64,000 bases of DNA from Zhihengliuella alba (lineage in GTDB: Bacteria > Actinomycetota > Actinomycetes > Actinomycetales > Micrococcaceae), in the NCBI RefSeq assembly GCF_039538765.1, contig NZ_BAABCJ010000002.1, positions 310,001-374,000 of the forward strand. Reading direction: 5' to 3'. Shown piece after piece: positions 25,887 to 34,576 of this stretch (within the stretch, counting starts at the first letter, position 1; each line of letters begins with the position of its first letter). The translations under genes were made by a program, and so were the position numbers. The notes under the pieces are model-generated. The model had not been told where the DNA came from. It made no database searches and worked only from the letters and a program-made list of their open reading frames with translations.

Positions 25887-26999
25887 TCAGAGGACGTCGA
25901 CGGCGCCGCTCGCCTTGAGTGCCTCGACCGCCTGCTTGACCTGCTGGGCGTGCTCCTGGGTCGTGACCAGGAGCGCGTCCGGGGTGTCCACCACCACGAC
26001 GTCGTCGATGCCGATGAGCGCGATGACGCGCTTGGAGTCGGAGACCACCACGCCGGAGGCGTTGTCCGAGTAGACGCGCGCGCCCTCGCCGATGACCTTC
26101 AGCTTGCTGTTCTCGGCGGCCGGGTTCAACCGGCCGAGCGCGGCGAAGTCGCCGACGTCGTCCCAGGTGAACGTGCCGGGGACCATCGCGACGTCGCCGG
26201 CGGCGGCAGCCGGCTCGGCCACGGCGTAGTCGATGGCGATCTTCGGCAGGGTCGGCCAGACGCGCGCCGCGACCTGGTCACGCTCCGGGCCGTCCCAGGC
26301 GTCCGCGATCTCGCAGAGTCCGGCGTAGAGCGCCGGCTCGTTCGCCTCGAGGTGCTGGAGCATGAGCGAGGTCGGGGCCACGAACATGCCGGCGTTCCAG
26401 AGGTAGTCGCCCGAGGCGACGTACCGGCGGGCGACCTCCTCGCTCGGCTTCTCGACGAACTCGGCGACGTCGGTGGCGCTGGGAGCGCCCTCGATGCCGA
26501 GCCGCCCGCCCTGCCGGATGTACCCGAAGCCGGTCGAGGGCAGCGTGGGCCGGATGCCGATCGTGACGATCTTGCCCGTGGCCGCGGTGACCACCGCCTC
26601 GCGCACCGCCTCGAGGAAGACCTCGAGTGGCCCGACCACCTGGTCGGCGGCGAACGAGCCCATGATGGTCTCGGGATCCCGGCGGTGCAGGATGGCCGCG
26701 GCCAGGCCGATCGCGGCGGCCGAGTCCTTCGGCTCGCTCTCGAGCACCAGGTTGGCGTCGGAGATCTCCGGGAGCTGCTCGCACACGGCGGCGCGGTGGG
26801 CGGTGCCGGTGACCACCATGATCCGCTCCCCCGCCAGCGGCGACAGCCGGTCGTAGGTGGCCCGGATGAGCGTACTGCCGCTGCCCGTCAGATCGTGCAG
26901 GAACTTGGGGGCGGCCGCCCGGGACAGCGGCCACAGGCGGGTTCCGACGCCGCCGGCCGGGATGACGCCGTAGAAGCGCTCGAGAATGTCTGTGGTCAT
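25887..26999 (-). CDS. manC: Mannose-1-phosphate guanylyltransferase
   Basis: Forms GDP-mannose from mannose-1-phosphate and GTP for glycans and glycolipids. The 370 residues begin with the nucleotidyltransferase signature PAGGVGTRLWPLSR at 14-27. They also have the second substrate motif FVEKPSEEVARRY, the WNAGMFV strand, and the end of the catalytic domain GTFTWDDVGDFAAL. There is no C-terminal phosphomannose isomerase domain, so the enzyme is monofunctional. The ATG at 26999 has TAGCCT 7 nt upstream and no Shine-Dalgarno, so it is probably leaderless. It is divergent from the sdh operon. Confidence 0.9.
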   Translation of the reverse strand: MTTDILERFYGVIPAGGVGTRLWPLSRAAAPKFLHDLTGSGSTLIRATYDRLSPLAGERIMVVTGTAHRAAVCEQLPEISDANLVLESEPKDSAAAIGLAAAILHRRDPETIMGSFAADQVVGPLEVFLEAVREAVVTAATGKIVTIGIRPTLPSTGFGYIRQGGRLGIEGAPSATDVAEFVEKPSEEVARRYVASGDYLWNAGMFVAPTSLMLQHLEANEPALYAGLCEIADAWDGPERDQVAARVWPTLPKIAIDYAVAEPAAAAGDVAMVPGTFTWDDVGDFAALGRLNPAAENSKLKVIGEGARVYSDNASGVVVSDSKRVIALIGIDDVVVVDTPDALLVTTQEHAQQVKQAVEALKASGAVDVL

Positions 27000-27006
27000 G
27001 AGGAAC

Positions 27007-27012
27007 AGGCTA
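27007..27012 (-). promoter_or_regulatory. Leaderless -10 box of manC
   Basis: TAGCCT on the minus strand ends 7 nt before the ATG at 26999. Confidence 0.5.
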
Positions 27013-27156
27013 AGGGACGACACTGGGGATATCGGGGAGGAGAGCGGGCGATTTAGCGCACGTCGGCGTTGCGGAATTCGGGGTGTTTTTCCGCGCGGGC
27101 ACGCCGATCCCACCCCGCGCCTGTGAGGCTGGTCACCCGCCGGGTACCGTGGCTGA

Positions 27157-27236
27157 GACGGATTAACTTCGTGGACTAAGATCGGGCAGGAACGCTCACG
27201 CACCGGCGTCGAAATATTGTGCGTAAAGCCGCACAA
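27157..27236 (+). promoter_or_regulatory. Candidate sdhCDAB promoter and leader hairpin
   Basis: TAAGAT (27177-27182) is a good -10 candidate with a weak -35, TGAGAC, 17 nt upstream. In the presumed leader, TTGTGCG (27217-27223) and CGCACAA (27230-27236) form a 7-bp stem with a 6-nt loop just ahead of the sdhC ribosome-binding site. No known riboswitch is recognised. Confidence 0.4.
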
Positions 27237-27265
27237 GCGCCCTGCGATGCATGGAGGTTATTTCA

Positions 27266-27646
27266 GTGTCGAAGACTTCGTCAGGCACCCTCTACCGCGG
27301 CCGCGAAGGCATGTGGTCCTGGGTAGGGCATCGGATCACCGGTGTTGTCATCTTCTTCTTTCTTCTGGTGCACGTCCTGGACACGTCCCTCGTCCGCGTG
27401 TCCCCGGGTGCCTACGACGCCGTCATCGGCACCTACCAGAACCCGCTCATGGCTTTCGGCGAGACCGCACTGGTCGCCGCGATCCTGTTCCACGCCTTCA
27501 ACGGCCTGCGCCTGATCCTCGTGGACTTCTGGAAGCAGGGGCCCAAGTTCCAGCGCCAGCTGCTGTGGGGCGTCGTCGTCATCTGGGCCGTCGCGACCAT
27601 CGGTTTCGCGGCCCGCCACCTCACTCTGGCTCTGGGAGGTCACTAG
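27266..27646 (+). CDS. sdhC: Succinate dehydrogenase cytochrome b556 subunit
   Basis: Membrane-anchor subunit of complex II, 126 residues with three transmembrane helices. The first helix carries the heme/quinone motif SWVGHRITGVVIFFFLLVHV, which contains two histidines, and the second contains AILFHAFNGLRLIL. The start is decided by the ribosome-binding site: GGAGG at 27254-27258 precedes the GTG at 27266, whereas an upstream in-frame ATG at 27251 would place that element inside the coding region. First gene of sdhCDAB. Confidence 0.93.
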   Translation: MSKTSSGTLYRGREGMWSWVGHRITGVVIFFFLLVHVLDTSLVRVSPGAYDAVIGTYQNPLMAFGETALVAAILFHAFNGLRLILVDFWKQGPKFQRQLLWGVVVIWAVATIGFAARHLTLALGGH

Positions 27647-27649
27647 GCC

Positions 27650-28102
27650 ATGGCCGCTACCACCGAATTCGTCCCCCCGCGCTCCGGGCGGATCGACGCC
27701 AAGTACACCCGGGTCCCCGGCGCCAAGGGCAACTTCGAGATGATCGCCTGGCTCTTCATGCGCATCTCCGGGGTCTTCCTCGTCGTCCTGATCTTCGGGC
27801 ACCTGATCACCAACCTCCTGGTCGGCGACGGCATCAACGGCCTCGACTTCGGCTTCGTGGCCGGCAAGTGGGCCGACCCGTTCTGGCAGTTCTGGGACCT
27901 CGCGATGCTGTGGCTGGCCATGCTCCACGGCACCAACGGCGTCCGCACCATCATCAACGACTATGCAGACAAGGATCGCACCCGCTTCTGGCTGAAGGGC
28001 ATCCTCTACTTCGCGACGATCGTCATCATCACCCTGGGCACCCTGGTGATCTTCACGTTCGATCCGTGCATCCCGGGCTCCCCGCTCGAGATCTGCAATT
28101 AG
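27650..28102 (+). CDS. sdhD: Succinate dehydrogenase hydrophobic anchor subunit
   Basis: Second membrane anchor of complex II, 150 residues, three helices. A polar N-terminal region of about 28 residues precedes the first helix (IAWLFMRISGVFLVVLIFGH); the heme-ligand region is ISGVFLVVLIFGHLITNL, and LHGTNGVRTIINDY lies between the second and third helices. It begins 3 bp after the sdhC stop, with GGGAGG inside the end of sdhC. Together with SdhC it anchors SdhAB and transfers electrons to menaquinone. Confidence 0.9.
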   Translation: MAATTEFVPPRSGRIDAKYTRVPGAKGNFEMIAWLFMRISGVFLVVLIFGHLITNLLVGDGINGLDFGFVAGKWADPFWQFWDLAMLWLAMLHGTNGVRTIINDYADKDRTRFWLKGILYFATIVIITLGTLVIFTFDPCIPGSPLEICN

Positions 28103-28152
28103 TCCGGCGCTCGCGCCGAACCGAGTTTTCTAGAAAAGAGAGAGCACCCGGA

Positions 28153-29940
28153 ATGCAGGTACACAAGTACGACGTCGTCATCGTCGGCGCCGGCGGCGCC
28201 GGTATGCGCGCCGCGATCGAGTCCGGCCAGCGCGCGCGCACCGCCGTTCTGACCAAGCTCTACCCCACCCGTTCCCACACGGGCGCCGCCCAGGGCGGCA
28301 TGTGCGCGGCACTCGCCAATGTCGAGGAAGACAACTGGGAGTGGCACACCTTCGACACGATCAAGGGCGGCGACTACCTGGTGGACCAGGACGCGGCCGA
28401 GGTGATGGCCAAGGAGGCCATCGACGCGGTCCTGGACCTGGAGAAGATGGGCCTGCCGTTCAACCGCACGCCCGAGGGCAAGATCGACCAGCGCCGCTTC
28501 GGCGGGCACACCCGCGACCACGGCAAGGCGCCCGTTCGCCGCGCCTGCTACGCCGCCGACCGCACCGGTCACATGATCCTCCAGACCCTGTACCAGAACT
28601 GCGTCAAGCACAACGTCGAGTTCTACAACGAGTTCTACGTGCTCGACCTGCTCACGGTCGAGGAGGACGCCACCCGCGAGGACGGCACGCCCTTCAAGCA
28701 GAAGCGCGTGGCCGGCGTCGTCTCCTACGACCTCGCCACCGGCGAGCTGCACGTCTTCCAGGCCAAGTCCGTGGTGTTCGCCTCCGGCGGCGCCGGCAAG
28801 GTCTTCAAGACCACGTCCAACGCCCACACCCTCACCGGCGACGGCATGGGCATCGCGTTCCGCAAGGGCATCCCCCTCGAGGACATGGAGTTCGTGCAGT
28901 TCCACCCGACCGGCCTGGCCGGTCTGGGCATCCTCCTCTCCGAGGCGGCCCGCGGCGAGGGCGCCATCCTGCGCAACTCGGAGGGCGAGCGCTTCATGGA
29001 GCGCTACGCGCCGACCATCAAGGACCTGGCCCCGCGCGACATCGTGGCCCGCTCGATGGCGAACGAGGTCCGCGAGGGCCGCGGCTGCGGCCCCAACAAG
29101 GACTACGTCCTGCTCGACCTGACGCACCTGGAGCCCGCGCACATCGACGCGAAGCTCCCGGACATCACGGAGTTCGCACGCACCTACCTCGGCGTCGAGC
29201 CGTACACCGAGCCGGTCCCCGTCTTCCCGACGGCGCACTACGTCATGGGCGGCATCCCGACCAACATCCAGGGCGAGGTCCTCCAGGACAACGACACGGT
29301 GATCCCGGGCCTCTACGCCGCGGGCGAGGTCGCCTGCGTCTCCGTTCACGGCTCCAACCGCCTCGGCACCAACTCGCTGCTGGACATCAACGTCTTCGGC
29401 AAGCGCGCCGGCATCTTCGCGTCCGAGTACTCCAAGACGGCCGACTTCGTCGACCTGCCGGAGCACCCGCTCGCCCAGACCGAGGAGATGCTGGACATCG
29501 TCCGCAGCGGGACCGGCACCGAGCGGATCGCGGCGATCCGCAAGGACCTGCAGGACACGATGGACGCCAACATGCAGGTGTTCCGCACCGGCGAGACCAT
29601 CAAGAAGGCGGTCGACGACATCGCCGCGCTGCGCGAGCGCTACAAGAACGTCAGCATCCAGGACAAGGGCAAGCGCTTCAACCTGGATCTCCTGGAGGCC
29701 GTCGAGCTCGGCTTCCTCCTGGACCTGGCCGAGGTCATGTCCATTGCGGCCCTGGGCCGCGAAGAGTCCCGCGGCGGTCACTTCCGCGAGGACTTCCCGG
29801 ACCGCGACGACGAGCGGTTCATGAAGCACTCGATGGTGTACAAGGACGACTCGGCGGAGATGCAGGGGCTCAAGGGCCTCCGCTTCGACACCAAGCCGGT
29901 CGTGTTCACCCGTTACCAGCCGATGGAGCGTAAGTACTGA
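28153..29940 (+). CDS. sdhA: Succinate dehydrogenase flavoprotein subunit
   Basis: Catalytic subunit that oxidises succinate to fumarate, 595 residues. It has the FAD-binding VVIVGAGGAGMRAAI at about 8-22, the covalent-FAD histidine in TRSHTGAAQGG, the active-site region HPTGLAGLGILLSEAARGEG, and the second active-site segment SVHGSNRLGTNSLLD. The C-terminal domain with SRGGHFREDFPDRDDERF is complete. The ATG at 28153 lies 50 bp after sdhD. A longer open frame that starts at 27217 overlaps sdhC and sdhD in another frame and is not real. Confidence 0.97.
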   Translation: MQVHKYDVVIVGAGGAGMRAAIESGQRARTAVLTKLYPTRSHTGAAQGGMCAALANVEEDNWEWHTFDTIKGGDYLVDQDAAEVMAKEAIDAVLDLEKMGLPFNRTPEGKIDQRRFGGHTRDHGKAPVRRACYAADRTGHMILQTLYQNCVKHNVEFYNEFYVLDLLTVEEDATREDGTPFKQKRVAGVVSYDLATGELHVFQAKSVVFASGGAGKVFKTTSNAHTLTGDGMGIAFRKGIPLEDMEFVQFHPTGLAGLGILLSEAARGEGAILRNSEGERFMERYAPTIKDLAPRDIVARSMANEVREGRGCGPNKDYVLLDLTHLEPAHIDAKLPDITEFARTYLGVEPYTEPVPVFPTAHYVMGGIPTNIQGEVLQDNDTVIPGLYAAGEVACVSVHGSNRLGTNSLLDINVFGKRAGIFASEYSKTADFVDLPEHPLAQTEEMLDIVRSGTGTERIAAIRKDLQDTMDANMQVFRTGETIKKAVDDIAALRERYKNVSIQDKGKRFNLDLLEAVELGFLLDLAEVMSIAALGREESRGGHFREDFPDRDDERFMKHSMVYKDDSAEMQGLKGLRFDTKPVVFTRYQPMERKY

Positions 29941-30722
29941 TGAGCACCGAAGTATCTGAACCCGCATCCAAGGTGGATCTGGCTCCCGGCGCGAGCGGCA
30001 GCGGCGAGATCCCCCAGTTCGACATCACCCTGCGCGTCCGGCGCTACAACCCGGAGGTCTCCGAGGAGGCCCACTGGGAGGACTTCGAGCTCACCATGTA
30101 CGGCACCGACCGCGTGCTGGACGCCCTGCACAAGGTCAAGTGGGAGGTCGACGGGTCGCTGTCCTTCCGCCGCTCCTGCGCCCACGGCGTCTGCGGCTCC
30201 GATGCCATGCGCATCAACGGCCGCAACCGCCTCGCCTGCAAGACGCTGCTGAAGGACCTCGACACGAACAAGCCGATCACCGTCGAGGCCATCAAGGGCC
30301 TGCCGGTCGAGAAGGACCTGATCGTGGACATGGAGCCGTTCTTCCAGTCCTACCGCGAGATCATGCCGTTCCTGGTGGCCAAGGGCCACGAGCCCTCGGC
30401 GGAGCGCTACCAGTCCCCCGAGGACCGCGAGCGCTACGACGACACCACCAAGTGCATCCTCTGCGCCGCGTGCACCTCGTCCTGCCCGGTCTTCTGGACC
30501 GACGGCCAGTACTTCGGCCCGGCGGCGATCGTCAACGCGCACCGGTTCATCTTCGACAGCCGCGACGACGCCGGCGACATGCGCCTGGAGATCCTCAACG
30601 ACAAGGAGGGCGTGTGGCGCTGCCGCACCACCTTCAACTGCTCCGAGGCGTGCCCCCGCGGCATCCAGGTCACCAAGGCCATCGCCGAGGTCAAGCAGGC
30701 CGTGCTCACGCGCAGCATCTGA
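29940..30722 (+). CDS. sdhB: Succinate dehydrogenase iron-sulfur subunit
   Basis: Electron-transfer subunit of complex II, 260 residues. The N-terminal ferredoxin domain holds the 2Fe-2S cysteines in RRSCAHGVCGSDAM and RLACKTLL. The C-terminal domain has the 4Fe-4S motif CILCAACTSSCPVF and the 3Fe-4S-type cysteines in TTFNCSEACPRGI. Its ATG shares one base with the sdhA stop (TGATG), so translation is coupled. The unusual first 25 residues (Ser/Gly-rich) are an actinobacterial-type extension. Confidence 0.96.
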   Translation: MSTEVSEPASKVDLAPGASGSGEIPQFDITLRVRRYNPEVSEEAHWEDFELTMYGTDRVLDALHKVKWEVDGSLSFRRSCAHGVCGSDAMRINGRNRLACKTLLKDLDTNKPITVEAIKGLPVEKDLIVDMEPFFQSYREIMPFLVAKGHEPSAERYQSPEDRERYDDTTKCILCAACTSSCPVFWTDGQYFGPAAIVNAHRFIFDSRDDAGDMRLEILNDKEGVWRCRTTFNCSEACPRGIQVTKAIAEVKQAVLTRSI

Positions 30723-30762
30723 TCCCGGCCCGGCGGGGCGACGTCCCCGGCTGCCCCCTCCT

Positions 30763-30790
30763 GTGGCGCGAACCCTGCGGTTCGCGCCAC
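30763..30790 (+). terminator. Hairpin after sdhB
   Basis: GTGGCGCGAACC and GGTTCGCGCCAC form a perfect 12-bp stem with the loop CTGC, 41 bp after the sdhB stop. This likely ends the sdhCDAB transcript. Confidence 0.75.
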
Positions 30791-30838
30791 GGGCGCTTAA
30801 CGGGCCCTGTCACGCCTCGTCCGGTCCGGGACGCCGCC

Positions 30839-30844
30839 TAGGAT
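30839..30844 (+). promoter_or_regulatory. Leaderless -10 box of the alpha/beta hydrolase gene
   Basis: TAGGAT ends 6 nt before the GTG start at 30851. Confidence 0.5.
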
Positions 30845-30850
30845 GGATGC

Positions 30851-31636
30851 GTGCCTACCGAGAACCTGACCTTCACCAGCGCCACCGGCCACGAGCTGGC
30901 GGCCGTGCTCGACGTCCCCGAGGGGCCCGCCGTCGGATGGGGTGTGATGTCGCACGGCTTCACCCTCGGGAAGGACTCGCATGCCACGGCCCGGGTCTGC
31001 CGGGAGCTGGCCCGCCGCGGCGTCGGCATGCTCCGCTACGACAATCTGGGCCTCGGAGGCTCCGAGGGCGACTTCGCCGACACGTCGTTCAGCCTGAAGG
31101 TCCAGGACACGGTGCTCGCCGCGGAGGAGCTCCGCCGGCTCGGCCACGAGCCGGAGCTGCTGGTGGGCCACTCCCTGGGAGGCGCCGCCGTCCTGGCCGC
31201 GGCCGCCGAGATCCGGCCGCACGCCGTGGCCACGATCGGGGCACCCTTCCACCCGGGCCACGTCACCCACAACTTCGAGCACCTGATGGCGGACATCGAG
31301 GCCCAGGGCAGCGCCGAGCTGAAGCTCGGGCCCCGCCGCCTGGAGATCACACGGGCGTTCATCGAGGACGTGGAGCAGCACGATCTCCGCGGCTACATCC
31401 GCGACCTGGACGCGGCCCTGCTGGTCATGCACTCCCCCACGGACAACACCGTGGGCCTGGACAACGCCGGGAAGATCTTCACCGAGGCCCGCCACCCGAA
31501 GTCGTTCTTCTCCCTCGACGGGGCGGACCACCTACTCACCCGGCGGATCCACGGAGCCCGCGCCGCCGCCATGATCGCGGCGTGGGCGGACCAGTACTTC
31601 AGTGGGGCCGAGCAGGCCGCCCGGGCGGCGGACTAG
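30851..31636 (+). CDS. Alpha/beta hydrolase fold protein
   Basis: A 261-residue cytoplasmic serine hydrolase. The nucleophile elbow is GHSLGGAAV near residue 100, the oxyanion-side motif is SHGFTLGKDSHATARVC, an acidic candidate is the Asp in MHSPTDNTVGLDNA near 200, and the histidine is in DGADHLLTRR near 233. It resembles the OsmC-associated/YheT-like small hydrolases, which are esterases or acyl hydrolases of unknown substrate. The GTG start has a leaderless promoter pattern. Two nearby ATG triplets are out of frame. Confidence 0.83.
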   Translation: MPTENLTFTSATGHELAAVLDVPEGPAVGWGVMSHGFTLGKDSHATARVCRELARRGVGMLRYDNLGLGGSEGDFADTSFSLKVQDTVLAAEELRRLGHEPELLVGHSLGGAAVLAAAAEIRPHAVATIGAPFHPGHVTHNFEHLMADIEAQGSAELKLGPRRLEITRAFIEDVEQHDLRGYIRDLDAALLVMHSPTDNTVGLDNAGKIFTEARHPKSFFSLDGADHLLTRRIHGARAAAMIAAWADQYFSGAEQAARAAD

Positions 31637-31674
31637 CCCCTGGTCTCCGGTTCCGGGTCCCGGTTCAGGACTTC

Positions 31675-32832
31675 CTAGACCCGGGCCTCCCACCCCTGGG
31701 GCCGGCCGCCGTCGTCCGCGGACCGCTTCAGCTGCGCCCGCTGGCGGAGACTCAACGCGTGCACGCCCGTGCTGGCCGCGCGCTCGGCGTGGGCGTCGGC
31801 GGTGACAACGGCGCCCCACGCCGTGGCGACCAGATAGACCTGGCTGAGCAGGTAGAACCAGACGAAGAGTCCCAGGACCACCGCGAAGGAGCCGATGATC
31901 GGCCTCCCCGCCAAGCCGCCCAGCAGGACCGAGGAGAACAATCGCAGGACCGTCGCGCCGGCACCGGCGATCAGGGCCGCCTCCAGCAGGGCACGGCGCG
32001 GCATCGAGATCATGGATGCCAGGCGGAAGAGGATCATGGACACCGCGATGTCCAGCAGGAGCATGACGAGGATGGTGGTCGCCTGGGCGAAGAACGCGCC
32101 CACCGCAGAGGCGACGCCGAGCATCTCCAGCGTCCAGTCCAGCGCGGCGCCGGCGACCAGGCCGACGACGCTGGTGACGATGAGGCTGGCACCCAGGATC
32201 AGGAGCACGCCGAGGTCGCGCAGCTTGAGCAGGGCGACGTTCACTTCCACGTGGGGCAGCCCGAACACGCCGCGCATCCCCTGCCGCAGCCCGTCGATCC
32301 AGCGCAGGGAGGAGAAGACCGTAACGGCGGTGGAGATCACGAGCGCCCACCCGAAACCGCGCTGCGCGTTGAAGAGCTGCTCGCGGGTGACCAATGCATT
32401 CTCCTCCGCGCCGATGAGGCCCGGCGTGCTGCGGTCGACGGTGCGCACCACCAGATCCTGCAGCTCCTGGTTCCCGGCGGCGACGAGCCCGAGGATCGCG
32501 AAGCCGGCGACAAGCATTGAAGCGACGGAGAAGAACATCAGGTAGGCGGTTCCGGCGGCCATCAGCCCGCCCCTGCGCTGCCCGTACACCGTGAAGGCCC
32601 GCACGGGCAGCCAGGACTGGACATGCGCGACGAGCCAGCCGACCAGTGCGAGCGCGCGCTGGTGGACCGGTCGCCCCTCCCGGGACGCCCGCCGCAGCTC
32701 CGTGCTCCGGTGGAGGACGTCGTGGCGGAGACGCACTCGGTCCAGCGCCGTCAGCGAGTCGTCGTCGCTCTCGTCGCCGGCGCGGGCCGCCGGCCGAGGG
32801 TCACGATGGGCCGGCTTCGCCGAGGCCCGCAT
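31675..32832 (-). CDS. YihY/virulence factor BrkB family membrane protein
   Basis: Polytopic membrane protein of about 385 residues. A polar, Arg-rich N-terminus of about 90 residues is followed by six or more hydrophobic segments. The typical YihY features are YGQRRGGLMAAGTAYLMFFS in the first helix and FAVVLGLFVWFYLLSQVYLV in the fifth. Despite the name, ribonuclease activity is not supported for the family and its function is unknown. The ATG at 32832 overlaps the preceding 2H phosphoesterase gene by 32 bp; a start further downstream (near VRLRHDV) cannot be excluded. Confidence 0.82.
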   Translation of the reverse strand: MRASAKPAHRDPRPAARAGDESDDDSLTALDRVRLRHDVLHRSTELRRASREGRPVHQRALALVGWLVAHVQSWLPVRAFTVYGQRRGGLMAAGTAYLMFFSVASMLVAGFAILGLVAAGNQELQDLVVRTVDRSTPGLIGAEENALVTREQLFNAQRGFGWALVISTAVTVFSSLRWIDGLRQGMRGVFGLPHVEVNVALLKLRDLGVLLILGASLIVTSVVGLVAGAALDWTLEMLGVASAVGAFFAQATTILVMLLLDIAVSMILFRLASMISMPRRALLEAALIAGAGATVLRLFSSVLLGGLAGRPIIGSFAVVLGLFVWFYLLSQVYLVATAWGAVVTADAHAERAASTGVHALSLRQRAQLKRSADDGGRPQGWEARV

Positions 32833-33436
32833 CGCGGCGCGGGCCGGTCTCCGTTCCGGTGTGCGTCCCAAGGCGCAGCTCCTCGCTGAGCGCCCAGCGC
32901 CCGTCGTCGTCGATGCCGAACAAGTCGATCCGGTCCACAGCAAACTCTGCCTCGAAATCGGCGAGTTCGGCAAAGGCGCGCTGCAGGCCCTCCTCCGGCG
33001 CATCGTGGGCGACCGTGACGTGCGGGTGGTAGTCGTAGCCCGTGCCGTGGACGAGCGGCCCGGCGCACAGGGCGTCATGGAGCTCCCGGCACGCGTCCCA
33101 GCCTTCGACGACCCGCACGAAGACGACGTCCGTGACGGGACGGAACGATCCGGTCCCCCGCAGGCGGACGGCGAACCGAGGGGTGCGGGCCGCGACCGCC
33201 GCAACGTGATCGCGTGCGCTATCCCAGTCGGCGGTGGGCCCGCCCGTGACCAGCGTGATGTGCGGGGCCTCGACGGCACTCTCCGGCCTGCCGTAGGCGG
33301 CGCGCACGCGCCGGAGCCGTTCGGCGGCCGGCTCTGGAAGGGAGATGACGATCCCGAGCGTGGCACCCTCGGGAGCCGTCGGCTTGGCGGGCGCCGCAGG
33401 AAACCGCGGTCCGTCCCCGTGTTGACTGTCCGCCAC
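32801..33436 (-). CDS. 2'-5' RNA ligase / 2H phosphoesterase family protein
   Basis: A 211-residue protein with the two HxT motifs that define 2H phosphoesterases: PHITLV near residue 59 and HPHVTVAH near 143. Related proteins hydrolyse 2',3'-cyclic phosphodiesters or ligate 2'-5' bonds in vitro; the in vivo substrate is unknown. The GTG at 33436 follows GGAGGAGA at about 8 nt. Its 3' end overlaps the YihY-type gene, so the two are presumably co-expressed. It is followed upstream by trpS on the same strand. Confidence 0.8.
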   Translation of the reverse strand: MADSQHGDGPRFPAAPAKPTAPEGATLGIVISLPEPAAERLRRVRAAYGRPESAVEAPHITLVTGGPTADWDSARDHVAAVAARTPRFAVRLRGTGSFRPVTDVVFVRVVEGWDACRELHDALCAGPLVHGTGYDYHPHVTVAHDAPEEGLQRAFAELADFEAEFAVDRIDLFGIDDDGRWALSEELRLGTHTGTETGPRRDAGLGEAGPS

Positions 33437-33468
33437 TCGGCGCCTCTCCTCCGTGCCCGTCGAGGTGT

Positions 33469-34566
33469 CTACCGGCCCGCCTGCTTCACGAGGGCCGCGG
33501 CCTCCGCGCCGAGCTGCAGGAACCCGACGTTGCGGTAGACGGTCTCGAGGGTCTCCGAGGCGACGTCGCGGGCCTTCGCGGCGCCCGTGGCCAGGAGCCG
33601 GTCCAGCTCGGCCGGGTCGTCGAGCAGCTCGAGGGTCCGCTCGCGCACCGGCTGCAGGGCGGAGACGACGGCGTCGGCGACGTCCACCTTGAGGTGTCCG
33701 TACATCTTTCCCTCGTAGTCCGCGACGAGCTGGTCGACAGGGCGGCCCGTCACGGCCGAGAGGATGTCGAGGAGGTTGGACACTCCCGGCTTGCCCTCCC
33801 GGTCGTAGGCGATCACGGTGTCCGTGTCCGTGACGGCGGACTTGATGCGCTTGGCGATGACCTTCGGCTCGTCGAGGATGTTGATCAGCCCGGCCGGGCT
33901 CTCGGACGATTTGGACATCTTCCGGGTCGGGTTCTGCAGGTCGTAGATCCGGGCCCCCGACTCGGGGATGAAGGCCTCCGGCACCACGAACGTCTCGCCG
34001 AACCGGTGGTTGAACCGGTTGGCCAGGTCCCGGGCGAGCTCCACGTGCTGGCGCTGGTCGTCGCCGACCGGGACGCCCTGCGGCTGGTACATCAGGATGT
34101 CCGCGGCCATGAGCATCGGATAGGTGAAGAGGCCGACGCCGGCGGTCTCGAGTCCGCCCTTGGACGACTTGTCCTTGAACTGGGTCATCCGGGAGGCCTC
34201 GCCGAAGCCGGTGATGCAGGTCAGCACCCAGGCGAGCTGCGCGTGCTCGGGCACCTGCGACTGGACGAACAGCGTGCTGCGCTCGACGTCGATGCCGCCG
34301 GCGATGAACTGGGCGGCGGTCCGCCGGGTGTGCTCGCGCAGCTCGGCCGGGTCCTGCGGCACGGTGATGGCGTGCATGTCCGGCACGAAGAAGAAGGCGT
34401 CGTACTGGTCCTGCGTCCTGACCCAGTTGACCAGCGCGCCGAGATAGTTCCCGAGGTGCAGCGAGGCTGCGGAGGGCTGCATGCCGGAGAGGACGCGGGG
34501 GCGCGACTCCGTGCCGGGGACCTCTGCTCCGGACGCGGCGGCGAGGGGGGTGGCTTCGGGGCTCAT
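33469..34566 (-). CDS. trpS: Tryptophan-tRNA ligase
   Basis: Class I aminoacyl-tRNA synthetase that charges tRNA-Trp, 365 residues. The HIGH-type motif is LHLGNYLGAL near residue 37, and the KMSKS motif RKMSKSSESPAG is near residue 218. FKDKSSKGG and GLFTYPMLMAADIL identify TrpRS. The ATG at 34566 has AGAAGGA upstream and lies 10 bp after the xthA stop, so xthA-trpS is one transcript. The N-terminal 25 residues are a non-conserved extension. Confidence 0.96.
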   Translation of the reverse strand: MSPEATPLAAASGAEVPGTESRPRVLSGMQPSAASLHLGNYLGALVNWVRTQDQYDAFFFVPDMHAITVPQDPAELREHTRRTAAQFIAGGIDVERSTLFVQSQVPEHAQLAWVLTCITGFGEASRMTQFKDKSSKGGLETAGVGLFTYPMLMAADILMYQPQGVPVGDDQRQHVELARDLANRFNHRFGETFVVPEAFIPESGARIYDLQNPTRKMSKSSESPAGLINILDEPKVIAKRIKSAVTDTDTVIAYDREGKPGVSNLLDILSAVTGRPVDQLVADYEGKMYGHLKVDVADAVVSALQPVRERTLELLDDPAELDRLLATGAAKARDVASETLETVYRNVGFLQLGAEAAALVKQAGR

Positions 34567-34576
34567 GCGGTTCCTT

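Noticed and set aside
27217..28152. Apparent 312-residue N-terminal extension of SdhA
   Set aside because: It is the out-of-frame shadow of sdhC and sdhD. SdhA is complete from the ATG at 28153.
30723..30850. A riboswitch or attenuator downstream of sdhB
   Set aside because: The hairpin at 30763-30790 is explained as a terminator, and the hydrolase gene that follows has its own leaderless promoter.
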